The position numbers were made by a program, and so were the translations under genes. 64,000 nt of DNA, from NCBI RefSeq assembly GCF_000968685.2, contig NZ_LAKD02000052.1:1-64000 (forward strand), written 5' to 3'. This document shows positions 8,550-16,046 of this stretch, piece by piece (the first letter of the stretch is position 1; each line of letters opens with the position of its first letter). This stretch comes from Streptomyces antioxidans. Lineage in GTDB: Bacteria > Actinomycetota > Actinomycetes > Streptomycetales > Streptomycetaceae. Below the pieces are notes generated by a model that did not search any database, was not told the DNA's origin, and saw only the letters and a program-made list of their open reading frames with translations.

Positions 8550-9104
8550 GGCGCGGACGGTCGCCATCGCGGTGCTCCAGATGACGACCTGTTCGAGCAG
8601 GCTGTTCACGGTCTCGGTGTGGTGCTCGGCGGGGGTGAACCTGCTGAACTCCTCGAAGTCGGTGAACAGGGACAGCGAGACCTGTGCGCGCACATCGGCC
8701 ACCTTCAGCTCGGCCATCACCAGCCGCAGGTGTTCGACCGCGCGGGTGCCACCGGCGCTGCCGTAGCCGACGAATCCGGCGGCCTTGTTGTTCCACTCGG
8801 CGTACAGGAAGTCGATGGCGTTCTTCAGGGCGCCGGAGGTGGAGTGGTTGTACTCGGGGGTGACGAACACAAAGCCGTCGAAGGAGGCGATCTTCTCCGC
8901 CCACCTCTTGGTGTGCGGGTGGGAGTACTGGCCCAGCGACGGCGGGACCGCCTCGTCCAGGAGGGGGAGCTGGTAGTCGGCGACGTCGACGAGCTCGTAC
9001 TCCGCGTCGGTGCGCCGCCGGGCGATGTCGAAGACCCACTGGGCGACGGCTTCGCCGTTGCGGCCGGGGCGGGTGCTGCCGAGGATGATGGCGATCTTGG
9101 GCAT
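8544..9104 (-). CDS. NAD(P)H-dependent FMN reductase
   Basis: A 186-residue flavodoxin-fold reductase. The N-terminal phosphate-binding loop is ILGSTRPGRNGEAV near residue 6, and the flavin-contact block FVTPEYNHSTSGALKNAID lies near residues 75-95, both typical of the NADPH-dependent FMN/azo/quinone reductase family. It would supply reduced FMN or reduce quinones in the cytoplasm. AAAGGAG seven bases before the ATG at 9104 fixes the start. Such reductases often serve luciferase-like monooxygenases, so its closeness to the LLM remnant and TetR gene may reflect a broken flavin-oxidoreductase module. Confidence 0.9.
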   Translation of the reverse strand: MPKIAIILGSTRPGRNGEAVAQWVFDIARRRTDAEYELVDVADYQLPLLDEAVPPSLGQYSHPHTKRWAEKIASFDGFVFVTPEYNHSTSGALKNAIDFLYAEWNNKAAGFVGYGSAGGTRAVEHLRLVMAELKVADVRAQVSLSLFTDFEEFSRFTPAEHHTETVNSLLEQVVIWSTAMATVRAS

Positions 9105-9242
9105 ATGCGTACTCCTTTCCGTTCCGTGGCGCGTTCCCGGAGTCGGGCGCGTAATTCGTCCGGATGGACCGCTGTCCGCCATCGTGCGCCCCCGCACACC
9201 CGCCGGGGTGACGCGGCGGCGGGGTCGCCGGAAGTGGGTTCG

Positions 9243-10124
9243 TCAGGGATCCGTGGGCGTGATGTCCAGCGCCGTGAGGAAGGCCGTCGCCGCCGGGGTG
9301 CGGGTGAGGCGGCTCCAGATGACGTACTCGACGCGGGCCGGTGCGTCGGCGACCTCGATGGTCACGACACCCGCGAGATGAGGCGCGTAGGCGGTGGGCA
9401 GCATCGCCACGCCGAGGCCCGGGCCGACCAGCCGGGCGATGAAGTCCGCGCTGGTCACTTCGAAAGCCACGTCACGGGTGAGGCCCGCGGCCTCGAAGGC
9501 CAGGTCGGACTGGGCGCGCCCGGCGGTCCCCGCCGGGAGGTCCACGAACACCTCGGTGGAGAGCCTGCGCAGGTCGACCTGGGTTTCCCCGGCGAGGGGA
9601 TGGTCCGGCGCGACCACGGCGACGAGCCGGTCACGCGCGAGTTCATGGGCGGCGACGCCCCGGGGGCGGGCGGTGGTCGGCAGGCCGAGGAACGCCACGT
9701 CCAGGGCGCCTTCCCGCACCTGCTCGACGAGGTCGTCGCTGGCGCCCACCCGCAGGCTGATCCGCACCCGCGGGTAGCGCTCGCGGAAGTCGCGCAGCGC
9801 GCCCGGGATGTCCACCGCGGTGACGGTGGGGATCAGGCCCACGGCGAGCCGTCCGCGCACCTCCCCGACGGCCGCGGCGACCTCGGCCGCGGCCCGCTCC
9901 GCGGCGTCCAGGCACTGGCGGGCGGCCGGGAGGAAGGCCGCACCGGCGGGTGTCAGCCGCACCCGGCGGCTGGTGCGCTCGAAGAGTCTCGCGCCGAGTT
10001 CCCTTTCCAGGCGGGCGACTTGGTGGCTGAGGGCGGACTGGACGACCAGACACCGTTCCGCGGCGCGCGTGAAGCTGTTCGTCTCGGCGACGGCGACGAC
10101 GTACCGCATCTGCTGAAGCTCCAT
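9243..10124 (-). CDS. LysR-family transcriptional regulator (of the adjacent EamA exporter?)
   Basis: A 293-residue LysR protein. The winged helix-turn-helix fills residues 1-60 (MRYVVAVAETNSFTRAAERC at its start) and a two-subdomain effector-binding region follows. It is divergent from an EamA-family transporter gene, with two copies of a 15-16 base palindrome between them. The ATG at 10124 lies only a few bases from the first palindrome and has no clear ribosome-binding site, so binding there would also block its own expression. Autorepression with control of the exporter is inferred from this geometry. Confidence 0.92.
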   Translation of the reverse strand: MELQQMRYVVAVAETNSFTRAAERCLVVQSALSHQVARLERELGARLFERTSRRVRLTPAGAAFLPAARQCLDAAERAAAEVAAAVGEVRGRLAVGLIPTVTAVDIPGALRDFRERYPRVRISLRVGASDDLVEQVREGALDVAFLGLPTTARPRGVAAHELARDRLVAVVAPDHPLAGETQVDLRRLSTEVFVDLPAGTAGRAQSDLAFEAAGLTRDVAFEVTSADFIARLVGPGLGVAMLPTAYAPHLAGVVTIEVADAPARVEYVIWSRLTRTPAATAFLTALDITPTDP

Positions 10125-10126
10125 GG

Positions 10127-10159
10127 ATCCATCGTGGATCGAAATCCATCGTGGATCGA
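10127..10159. promoter_or_regulatory. Duplicated palindromic operator, LysR/EamA intergenic region
   Basis: The 16-base unit ATCCATCGTGGATCGA occurs twice (10127-10142 and 10144-10159) at 17-base spacing. Each unit contains the palindrome ATCCA-TCG-TGGAT, extended to GATCCA/TGGATC in the first. It starts three bases upstream of the lysR start codon and about 60 bases before the exporter gene, a position expected for a LysR binding site. Confidence 0.7.
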
Positions 10160-10221
10160 GATCGATGAGGTGACAAACATGTGTTGGACTCATCAATGAC
10201 TCCAAGGTGAGACTTCGGGGC

Positions 10222-11211
10222 ATGACACGGCACACCACATATGTGGCTTCCGGCGGGCCCGGCGGCGTCCGCCACGGAAACCTGCCACGCACCGCCCTGA
10301 CGGCGCTCGCGCCCTCGGTGTGGGGCACGACGTATGTCGTCACCACCGAGCTGCTGCCCGAGGGGCACCCGCTCTTCGCGGGGTTACTGCGCGCACTGCC
10401 CGCCGGGCTGATCGGGCTGGCCCTCACCCGGACGCCGCCGCGCGGCGTCTGGTGGGGAAAGGCCGCGGCGCTCGGCGTGCTGAACATCGGGCTGTTCCTG
10501 CCGCTGCTCTTCGTCGCGGCCGAACGCCTGCCGGGTGGCGTGGCCGCCACCCTGATGGCGGCCCAGCCGCTGGTCGTGGCCGTCCTGGCCGTGACGGTGC
10601 TCCATGAGCGCCTTTCGTCCTGGCGCCTGCTCTGGGGGATGACGGGCGTCGTCGGGGTCGGTCTCGTGGTGATCGGGCCGAACGCGGCCCTCGACACCGC
10701 GGGGGTCGTGGCGGGCCTCGCGGGCGCGGTCACGATGGCGCTCGGAGTGACGTTCACCAAGCGCTGGGGGCGCCCCGCCGGGGTCGGTGCCACCACCTTC
10801 GCCGGGTGGCAACTCACGGCGGGAGGGCTCTTCCTGCTGCCCCTCACGTTCCTCGTCGAGGGGGCGCCGCCCGCGATCGACCTGCCCGCCGCGCTCGGCT
10901 ATCTCTGGCTGGGGCTGGTCGGCGGTCTGATCACCTACGCCCTGTGGTTCCAGGGCATCACCAGCCTGCCCGTCTCCTCGGTCGCGGTTCTCGCGCTGCT
11001 CTCGCCGCTGGTGGCCGCCGTGCTCGGCGCCGTCGTACTCGGCCAGACGCTCGGCCCGGTCCAGCTCGTGGGGTTCGTGCTGTCGCTCGCCGCGATCGTC
11101 GCGGGGCAGCTTCCGCCACGTGCCCGGACACGCTCGCGTGCCCGTGCCCGTGCCCGGGAGTTTGAACAGGACTCCGTCTCCACCCCCACCCCGGAAGGGA
11201 CACCTCGATGA
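10222..11211 (+). CDS. EamA/DMT-family transporter (exporter)
   Basis: A 329-residue membrane protein with about ten predicted hydrophobic helices in two EamA repeats (approximately residues 20-145 and 160-290), the standard drug/metabolite transporter form. Conserved features are WGTTYVVTTELLP in helix 1 and ALLSPLVAAVLGAVVLGQ in the second repeat. The C-terminal tail has repeated Arg-Ala dipeptides. The ATG at 10222 is preferred; a GTG at 10207 would add five residues. The stop overlaps the ATG of the next gene (ATGA), so the two are co-translated. The substrate is unknown; amino acids, metabolites or drugs are usual for the family. Confidence 0.9.
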   Translation: MTRHTTYVASGGPGGVRHGNLPRTALTALAPSVWGTTYVVTTELLPEGHPLFAGLLRALPAGLIGLALTRTPPRGVWWGKAAALGVLNIGLFLPLLFVAAERLPGGVAATLMAAQPLVVAVLAVTVLHERLSSWRLLWGMTGVVGVGLVVIGPNAALDTAGVVAGLAGAVTMALGVTFTKRWGRPAGVGATTFAGWQLTAGGLFLLPLTFLVEGAPPAIDLPAALGYLWLGLVGGLITYALWFQGITSLPVSSVAVLALLSPLVAAVLGAVVLGQTLGPVQLVGFVLSLAAIVAGQLPPRARTRSRARARAREFEQDSVSTPTPEGTPR

Positions 11212-11840
11212 AGATCGCCGTCGTTGGAGCCGCGGGCATGGTCGGCTCGCGTGTCGTCAACGAAGCCGTACGCCGGGGCCATGACCTGGTCGCGGTGTTC
11301 CGCAAGGAGCCGACGGCCGCCCCGCCACCCGGGGTGATCGCCGTGCGGGGCGACGCGGACGACCCCGGCCACATGAGCGGGCTGTTCACCGGCAGCGACG
11401 CGATCGTGGCCGCGACCCGCCCCGCCCCCGGGCACGAGGGCGCCGCCGTCAGGACCACGACGGCGCTGCTCAGCGCGGCCGAGGCGGTCCGTACGCGCAT
11501 CCTCGTGGTCGGTGGCGCCGCGCCCCTGCGGCACCCGGGCCACTCCGACCGGCTCGTCCTCGACAGCCCGGAGTACGTTCCGGAGCCCTTCCGCGCGATC
11601 GCCGCCGCCAGCGCGGCGCAACTGGACGTCTGCCGGGCCCACTCGGCGGACTGGGTCTACCTCAGCCCGCCCGCCCTCCTCGAGCCCGGCCACCGCACCG
11701 GAACGTACCGGCGCGGCACCACGACCCTGATCACCACGGCCGACGGCGCGTCCCGGATCTCGGCCGAGGACCTTGCCGTGGCGGTCCTCGACGAACTGGA
11801 GAGCCCGGGCGGAGACGCGCACTTCACCGTCGGCTACTAG
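11208..11840 (+). CDS. NAD(P)H-binding Rossmann-fold oxidoreductase (NmrA/atypical SDR-like)
   Basis: A 210-residue single-domain protein with the dinucleotide loop VGAAGMVGSRVVNEAVRRGH at residues 5-24 and the NmrA-type order of strands, including LVVGGAAPLRHPG in mid-protein. It lacks a clear YxxxK pair, as is common in atypical SDRs that act as reductases or redox sensors. It is coupled to the EamA gene by a four-base overlap, so it belongs to the LysR-controlled unit. The substrate is unknown. Confidence 0.85.
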   Translation: MKIAVVGAAGMVGSRVVNEAVRRGHDLVAVFRKEPTAAPPPGVIAVRGDADDPGHMSGLFTGSDAIVAATRPAPGHEGAAVRTTTALLSAAEAVRTRILVVGGAAPLRHPGHSDRLVLDSPEYVPEPFRAIAAASAAQLDVCRAHSADWVYLSPPALLEPGHRTGTYRRGTTTLITTADGASRISAEDLAVAVLDELESPGGDAHFTVGY

Positions 11841-12129
11841 GGGTGCCCACCTGGCCGCGCCGCCTGCGGCGAGCCCCCAAAACCGGGGCTCCGCTGCTGG
11901 TCCCGGGGCCGGGATGGTCGTGGAGGAACAGTGGCGGGGTCTTCGTGAGGATCGTCTCCCGGCTCGTCGGCCCGCCACCGGATATTCCCGGCGGCCCGGG
12001 GGCGGCCGGGGCCATGGGGTGCGCGGCGGAGCCGCCTCTTGCCCGATGGGGTGAATGTGTCTGTCCGGGCCGGGGAACCCAAGGGTGATTCGGTCCGAGT
12101 CCGACCACCGCACGTCACAGGGAGGTCCC
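11841..12129. other. Intergenic region without a convincing gene
   Basis: The segment between the Rossmann oxidoreductase and the repeat-bearing leader of the CBS-domain gene is GC-rich. Its open frames have no ribosome-binding sites or recognisable motifs. A promoter for the downstream stress-protein genes probably lies here, but no -10/-35 pair is clear. Confidence 0.5.
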
Positions 12130-12384
12130 GTGGGAGGGCCGGGTGGCCGGGAGAGGGAGCCATCAGGCTCATTCCGCGGCGCGGGCGAGCTGGCAGGCTC
12201 GGTGAGGAAGCCGGGCTCGGTGAGGAAGCCGGGCTCGGTGAGGAAGCCGGGCTCGGTGAGGAAGCCGGGCTCGGCAGCCCAGACACCGGCCGACCCACCG
12301 CGAGTGTGCGAGAGGAGCCCGGAACATGCACCACAGAACGGTCGGAGACCTCATGACGCGCCCGGTGGTCCAGGCGCCACGTGA
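12130..12384 (+). CDS. Possible small protein with four GSVRKP repeats
   Basis: A GTG at 12130 preceded by GGAGG (four-base gap) opens an 84-codon frame. Its middle is four perfect copies of the hexapeptide GSVRKP, encoded by the 18-base tandem repeat at 12196-12274. The C-terminus overlaps the first 59 bases of the CBS-BON gene in another frame. No homologue is recognised. Repeat length divisible by three and a good ribosome-binding site support a real gene; the overlap and the chance of open frames in GC-rich DNA argue against. It may instead be a leader acting on downstream translation. Confidence 0.3.
   Translation: MGGPGGREREPSGSFRGAGELAGSVRKPGSVRKPGSVRKPGSVRKPGSAAQTPADPPRVCERSPEHAPQNGRRPHDAPGGPGAT
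12196..12274. repeat. 18-bp tandem repeat, 4.4 copies
   Basis: The unit GGCTCGGTGAGGAAGCCG is repeated four times without mismatch (12196-12213, 12214-12231, 12232-12249, 12250-12267), followed by seven bases of a fifth copy. Each unit has GGCT/AGCC arms and an internal GAGGA resembling a ribosome-binding site. It ends about 50 bases before the CBS-BON start codon. Confidence 0.97.
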
Positions 12385-13000
12385 CATGCCGTTCAAGGAA
12401 CTCGTGGCGCTGCTCGCGGAGCGCGATGTCACCGCCGTACCGGTCGTGGACGGTTCGGGACGCCCGCTCGGTGTGGTGTCCGAGGGCGATCTGCTGCGCA
12501 AGTCGTCCGGCCGGGCAGACCCCTCCGGCCTCCTGCCGGTCCCGCACCTGGAGGCGTGGGAGCGCGCGAAGGCGGAGGGGGCGCGGGCGGAGGAGCTGAT
12601 GTCGGCGCCCGCCGTGTGCGCGCGTCCGGAGTGGACGGTCGTCGAGGCGGCCCGGGTGATGTCGGACCGGGGCATCAAGCGGCTCCCCGTGGTGGACGAG
12701 ACCGACAAGCTGCTCGGCATCGTCAGCCGTGGCGATCTGCTCCGGGTGTTCCTGCGCCACGACGACGCGATCCGCGATGAGATCGAAAGGGATCTGCTGC
12801 GGCGGACCCTGCGGCTGGCGCCCTCGGCCGTGACGGTCGAGGTACGGGAGGGCGAGGTCACGCTGGACGGATCGGTCGAGGCCAGGAGCCTGGTCCCGGT
12901 CATCGTGCGGCTGTGCCGGGGCGTGGACGGGGTGGTCTCGGTCACCGAGCACATCGCTTACGGCACCGATGACACCGGCGGCTCGGCCCTGGCCGCGTAA
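12326..13000 (+). CDS. CBS-pair and BON domain protein
   Basis: A 224-residue protein with two CBS motifs (about residues 8-60 and 90-145; conserved pieces DVTAVPVVDGSGRPLGVV and GIKRLPVVDETDKLLGIV) followed by a BON domain at about 155-215. CBS pairs bind adenosine nucleotides as energy sensors; BON domains usually bind membranes or partner proteins. In actinomycetes this architecture is often found near universal stress proteins and hypoxia or dormancy genes, which fits the next gene. AGAGGAG lies upstream of the ATG at 12326. The ligand and partner are unknown. Confidence 0.9.
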   Translation: MHHRTVGDLMTRPVVQAPRDMPFKELVALLAERDVTAVPVVDGSGRPLGVVSEGDLLRKSSGRADPSGLLPVPHLEAWERAKAEGARAEELMSAPAVCARPEWTVVEAARVMSDRGIKRLPVVDETDKLLGIVSRGDLLRVFLRHDDAIRDEIERDLLRRTLRLAPSAVTVEVREGEVTLDGSVEARSLVPVIVRLCRGVDGVVSVTEHIAYGTDDTGGSALAA

Positions 13001-13023
13001 GACCCGGGAGGTCCGGGAAGCCC

Positions 13024-13071
13024 GGGAATCCGGGAGACCGGGAATCCGGGAGACCGGGAATCCGGGAAACT
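13024..13071. repeat. 16-bp tandem repeat before the universal stress protein
   Basis: GGGAATCCGGGAGACC occurs twice perfectly (13024-13039, 13040-13055) and a third time with changes at its end (13056-13071), in the short gap between the CBS-BON and stress-protein genes. Confidence 0.95.
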
Positions 13072-13088
13072 CGGCGGGAGGTACCACC

Positions 13089-13970
13089 GTGGAACAAGCC
13101 GTCATGGAACAAGTGGTCACCGTCGGCCTCGACGGCTCGCCCGAGAGCCTGGCCGCCGCGCACTGGGCGGCCGACGAGGCGGAACGGCGCGAGCTTGCGC
13201 TGCGTCTGACGCACGCCTGGATCCTGCTGGCGCCGCCCACGCCCGACAGCCCGGCGGCGGACGACCAGAACTACTGGTCGAAGCGAATCGTGCACGACGC
13301 GCACACCGAGCTGGCCCGTGACCATCCGAAGCTCACCATCATCGAGGACCTGGTGGCGGACGAGGCCGAGAAGGCCCTGCTCGACGCGGCGGCGCACTCC
13401 CGCCTGCTGGTGCTCGGATCGCGGGGGCTGGACCGGGTGGCGAGCTTCTTCCTCGGTGACATCGGGTTGCACACCATCGCCCGGGCGGAGCGGCCGGTGG
13501 TGCTGATGCGCACGGGGCCGGGAGCGCGGGAACACCCGGGGCGTGTGGTCGTGGGCCTGAGCCTGCACGGTCCGCAGGACAACCTCCTGGAGTTCGCCTA
13601 CGTGACCGCGTTCACCCGTGACGTTCCCCTGTACGCCGTCCACGGACGGAAGCCCGATCGGGCCCACGCCGCCGCCGGGGGCGATGGCATGGCCCGGGAC
13701 ACCGCGGAGCGGGACACCAAGGAGCGGGCGCGGCGGGAGCTGGACGAGGTGTTGCGGCCGTGGCGGGAGAAGTTCCCCCGGGTGCGGGTCGTCGACGAGG
13801 TCCGGCTGGAGAGCCCGGCCCGGGCCGTCGTCCAGGCCGCGGCCGACAGCGATCTGCTGATGGTCGGACGGCGGAAGCACCCGTCCGCGCTGGGCCCCCG
13901 GCTGGGGCCCGTGGTGCAGGCCGCGGTGCACCACGCGGGGTGTCCGGTGGCCGTCGTCCCGCATGAGTGA
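13089..13970 (+). CDS. Universal stress protein, tandem UspA domains
   Basis: The 293-residue product has two UspA domains (about residues 8-145 and 155-290). The first has TVGLDGSPESLAAAHWAADE at its start and the nucleotide-loop block LVLGSRGLDRVASFFLGDIG near residue 118. The second carries a degenerate loop (LMVGRRKHPSALGPRLGPV), so only the first may bind ATP. The GTG at 13089 has GGGAGG six bases upstream; the ATG at 13104 is an alternative. It is probably expressed with the CBS-BON gene and may act in stasis or low-oxygen survival, by family analogy. Confidence 0.92.
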   Translation: MEQAVMEQVVTVGLDGSPESLAAAHWAADEAERRELALRLTHAWILLAPPTPDSPAADDQNYWSKRIVHDAHTELARDHPKLTIIEDLVADEAEKALLDAAAHSRLLVLGSRGLDRVASFFLGDIGLHTIARAERPVVLMRTGPGAREHPGRVVVGLSLHGPQDNLLEFAYVTAFTRDVPLYAVHGRKPDRAHAAAGGDGMARDTAERDTKERARRELDEVLRPWREKFPRVRVVDEVRLESPARAVVQAAADSDLLMVGRRKHPSALGPRLGPVVQAAVHHAGCPVAVVPHE

Positions 13971-14015
13971 GCGCGCCGCGCGCGACATGGGCACTGGTGC
14001 GGGCGCCGGTGCTGG

Positions 14016-14777
14016 TCAGGGCCGGACGGCCACCAGCAGGTCCACCAGATAGGTCTCCTCCACCCTCTCGTCCGGGAAGAGCTCACGCAGACGGTCGCGC
14101 TCGGCGGTGAGAAACGCTTGGGTGCCGCTCTCGCCGAGGACGAGGAACACCGAGTGGCTGGTGATGTTGGCCAGGTGGGTGTCGAGGGAGACGACGCGGC
14201 TCCAGGGCACCTGGCGGCGGGTGCCCCGGAGACCGGAGAGGCCCGCCAGCCGGGTGGCGCGGCCGTCGTCGAGACGCGCCGCGGGGGCCGGCCCCACACC
14301 GCAGTGGGCCGCGACGCGCTCGGCCTGGGCGGCGATCCACGGCACCTCGAAGGCGGTGGTGTTCCACCAGACCGCCAGCGCGCCACCCGGGCGCAGCACG
14401 CGCAGCGCCTCCGGAACGGACCGGTCGGTGTCGGTCCAGTGCCAGGACTGCGCATACGTGACCAGGTCGCGGGAGGCGTCGGCGAGGGGCAGGGCGTTGC
14501 CGTCGCCCCGTACGACCGGCACCTCCGGAAGCGCCCGGCGGAACTGGGCCACCATGCCCGCGCCGGGCTCGACGGCGATCACATCGGCGCCGCGCTCGCG
14601 CAGGAGGGCGGTGGCGATTCCGGTGCCCGCGCCGACGTCGGCGACGCGGGCACCCGCGAGGGGGCGTCCGGCCAGCTCCTCGACGGCGTCGAAGAGGGCG
14701 GGCGGGTAGGAGGGGCGGTTCGCGGCGTACTGGGCGGCGGCCGCGTTGAACGAATGGGCACGCGAGGCGACGGTCAT
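14016..14777 (-). CDS. Class I SAM-dependent methyltransferase (UbiE/Methyltransf_11 type)
   Basis: A 253-residue methyltransferase. Motif I is VADVGAGTGIATALL near residue 46, motif II is a VIAVEPGAGM block near 68, and motif IV (DLVTYAQSWHWTD) is near 105; the N-terminal FNAAAAQYAANRPSYPPALF is typical of this subgroup. The substrate is unknown. The ATG is at 14777. A piece of its coding sequence around residues 126-165 has a partial inverted copy about 50 bases upstream (14825-14940), evidence of a past duplication. Confidence 0.88.
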   Translation of the reverse strand: MTVASRAHSFNAAAAQYAANRPSYPPALFDAVEELAGRPLAGARVADVGAGTGIATALLRERGADVIAVEPGAGMVAQFRRALPEVPVVRGDGNALPLADASRDLVTYAQSWHWTDTDRSVPEALRVLRPGGALAVWWNTTAFEVPWIAAQAERVAAHCGVGPAPAARLDDGRATRLAGLSGLRGTRRQVPWSRVVSLDTHLANITSHSVFLVLGESGTQAFLTAERDRLRELFPDERVEETYLVDLLVAVRP

Positions 14778-14824
14778 CCGCCCATCCTCACCCCTCCGGC
14801 CCCGCTTGCCGAGGCCCCTACCGG

Positions 14825-14940
14825 CGGGCTGCGTCCGGGCGAGGCCCTGGCGGTCTGGTGGAACACCACCGCCTTCGAGGTGCCGTGCCGCCGCCCAGGC
14901 CGAGCGCGTCGCGGCCCGCTGCGGTGTGGAGTCGGCCCCC
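14825..14940 (+). pseudogene. Inverted partial copy of a methyltransferase gene
   Basis: This plus-strand segment matches the reverse complement of about 14290-14400 in the neighbouring methyltransferase gene, including 40 consecutive identical bases and a second identical block of about 28, interrupted by a 4-base deletion that breaks the frame. In translation it starts LRPGEALAVWWNTTAFEVP, against LRPGGALAVWWNTTAFEVP in the intact gene. It is probably the remnant of a second methyltransferase gene or of an inverted duplication. Confidence 0.8.
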
Positions 14941-15024
14941 TCGATCAGCCGGTACCCGAGACGCGGGCGCTGAAGCCCGGACATGGGCGCGCGCATCACG
15001 GTCCGCCGGGGGTACTCGTCGCCG

Positions 15025-15684
15025 ATGGTGTTCAGGACGCCTCCAGGTGTGTACGCCCCGCAGGACGACACATGGCTGCTCGCCGAGGCCCTGCTGCGGG
15101 AGCACATCACGGCCGACACCGCGGTGCTGGACGTGGGGACCGGCAGCGGGGCGCTGGCCCTGGTCGCGGCCGGGCGCGGCGCGGCCCAGGTGATCGCGGT
15201 CGATGTCTCACCGCTCGCCGTGGGCGCCACATGGCTGCGCGCCCGCCTCAAAGGGCTGCCGGTGCGTGTCCTCCAGGGCGATCTGCTGGCGCCGGTGGCC
15301 GGCCGCGGGTTCGATCTCATCGTGGCCAATCCGCCGTATGTGCCGGTGGCGGGGCGGCGGATCCGCCGGGGCCGCGGCGTGGCCTGGCGGGCCGGTGCCG
15401 ATGGGCGGGCGGTGGTCGACCGGATCTGCCGCGACGCGCCACCGCTGCTGCGCCCCGGCGGCGTGCTGCTCCTGGTGCACTCGGGGCTGTGCGGCCCGGA
15501 CCGTACGGTGGAACGGTTGGAGTTGGCCGGGGCGGGGCTGCGGGCGGCCGTGGCCGACCGCCGCACGGTTCCCTTCGGGCCGGTACTGCGCGAGCAGGCC
15601 CCCTGGCTGGCGGCCCATGGGCTGATCGCCCCGGGCGAGACCAAGGAAGAGCTGGTGGTGATCCGTGCCGAACGACAGATGTGA
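15025..15684 (+). CDS. HemK2/PrmC-like N-methyltransferase
   Basis: A 219-residue SAM methyltransferase. It has the N-terminal block TPPGVYAPQDDTWLLAEAL, motif I LDVGTGSGALAL near residue 33 and the catalytic NPPY motif in IVANPPYVPV near residue 97. NPPY marks enzymes that methylate glutamine or adenine amino nitrogens; this short type lacks the N-terminal domain of PrmC and resembles HemK2/Mtq2. The target is unknown. The ATG at 15025 is preferred because family members begin just before the PPGVY block; an ATG at 14983 would add 14 unconserved residues. It overlaps the CDGSH gene by 20 bases. Confidence 0.85.
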   Translation: MVFRTPPGVYAPQDDTWLLAEALLREHITADTAVLDVGTGSGALALVAAGRGAAQVIAVDVSPLAVGATWLRARLKGLPVRVLQGDLLAPVAGRGFDLIVANPPYVPVAGRRIRRGRGVAWRAGADGRAVVDRICRDAPPLLRPGGVLLLVHSGLCGPDRTVERLELAGAGLRAAVADRRTVPFGPVLREQAPWLAAHGLIAPGETKEELVVIRAERQM

Positions 15685-15895
15685 TCGCGCGGTGGGGGTG
15701 CGGCTGGGAACCGAAGGACCGATGCTGATCGAGGGACCGGTCGAGATCACCCTGCCCGATGGCAGCGTGGTGCGCTCCGACCGCTTCATGGCGGCCGTGT
15801 GTCTGTGCGGCCGCAGCGCGCGCTATCCGTGGTGCGACACCAGCCACCGCCGCAGACCGCCGAGGTCACGGCGCGGAGCGGACCCGGAGCGGTAG
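15665..15895 (+). CDS. CDGSH-type iron-sulfur domain protein
   Basis: A 76-residue protein. Its only domain, CLCGRSARYPWCDTSH at about residues 46-61, has the three Cys and one His that ligate the [2Fe-2S] cluster of CDGSH (mitoNEET) proteins, with Thr in place of the usual Gly. The preceding segment GPVEITLPDGSVVRSDRF is typical of the actinobacterial subfamily. The GTG at 15665 lies inside the end of the methyltransferase gene, so the two are probably co-translated. In related genomes as I remember them, this pair is often joined by an iron-containing redox enzyme, which is absent here. Confidence 0.88.
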   Translation: MPNDRCDRAVGVRLGTEGPMLIEGPVEITLPDGSVVRSDRFMAAVCLCGRSARYPWCDTSHRRRPPRSRRGADPER

Positions 15896-15950
15896 CCGCG
15901 CGACGGCGGCTGTCCGGAGCCGGTGCCCGCCACGGCACGGGGCCGATATC

Positions 15951-16046
15951 GCCGGTAGAATCGCCAGTACGGCGAAGTTGGGCATCCCGGACACAGCGCG
16001 CGATGTGGCATCGGACCTCTATGAGCTGCTGGAGGGTCGCCAGTGA
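15951..16046 (+). other. Possible 3' remnant coupled to the GH65 gene
   Basis: The frame ending at 16046 finishes in GIPDTARDVASDLYELLEGR and its stop overlaps the GTG of the GH65 gene (GTGA). In many actinomycetes a HAD beta-phosphoglucomutase precedes GH65 and ends with a similar acidic DLxELL helix, so this may be the tail of a lost one. There is no start codon with a ribosome-binding site and no other HAD motif, so the call is weak. Confidence 0.2.

Noticed and set aside
12196..12274. Possible CRISPR array
   Set aside because: The 18-base units are contiguous with no spacers and no cas genes nearby; it is a simple tandem repeat.
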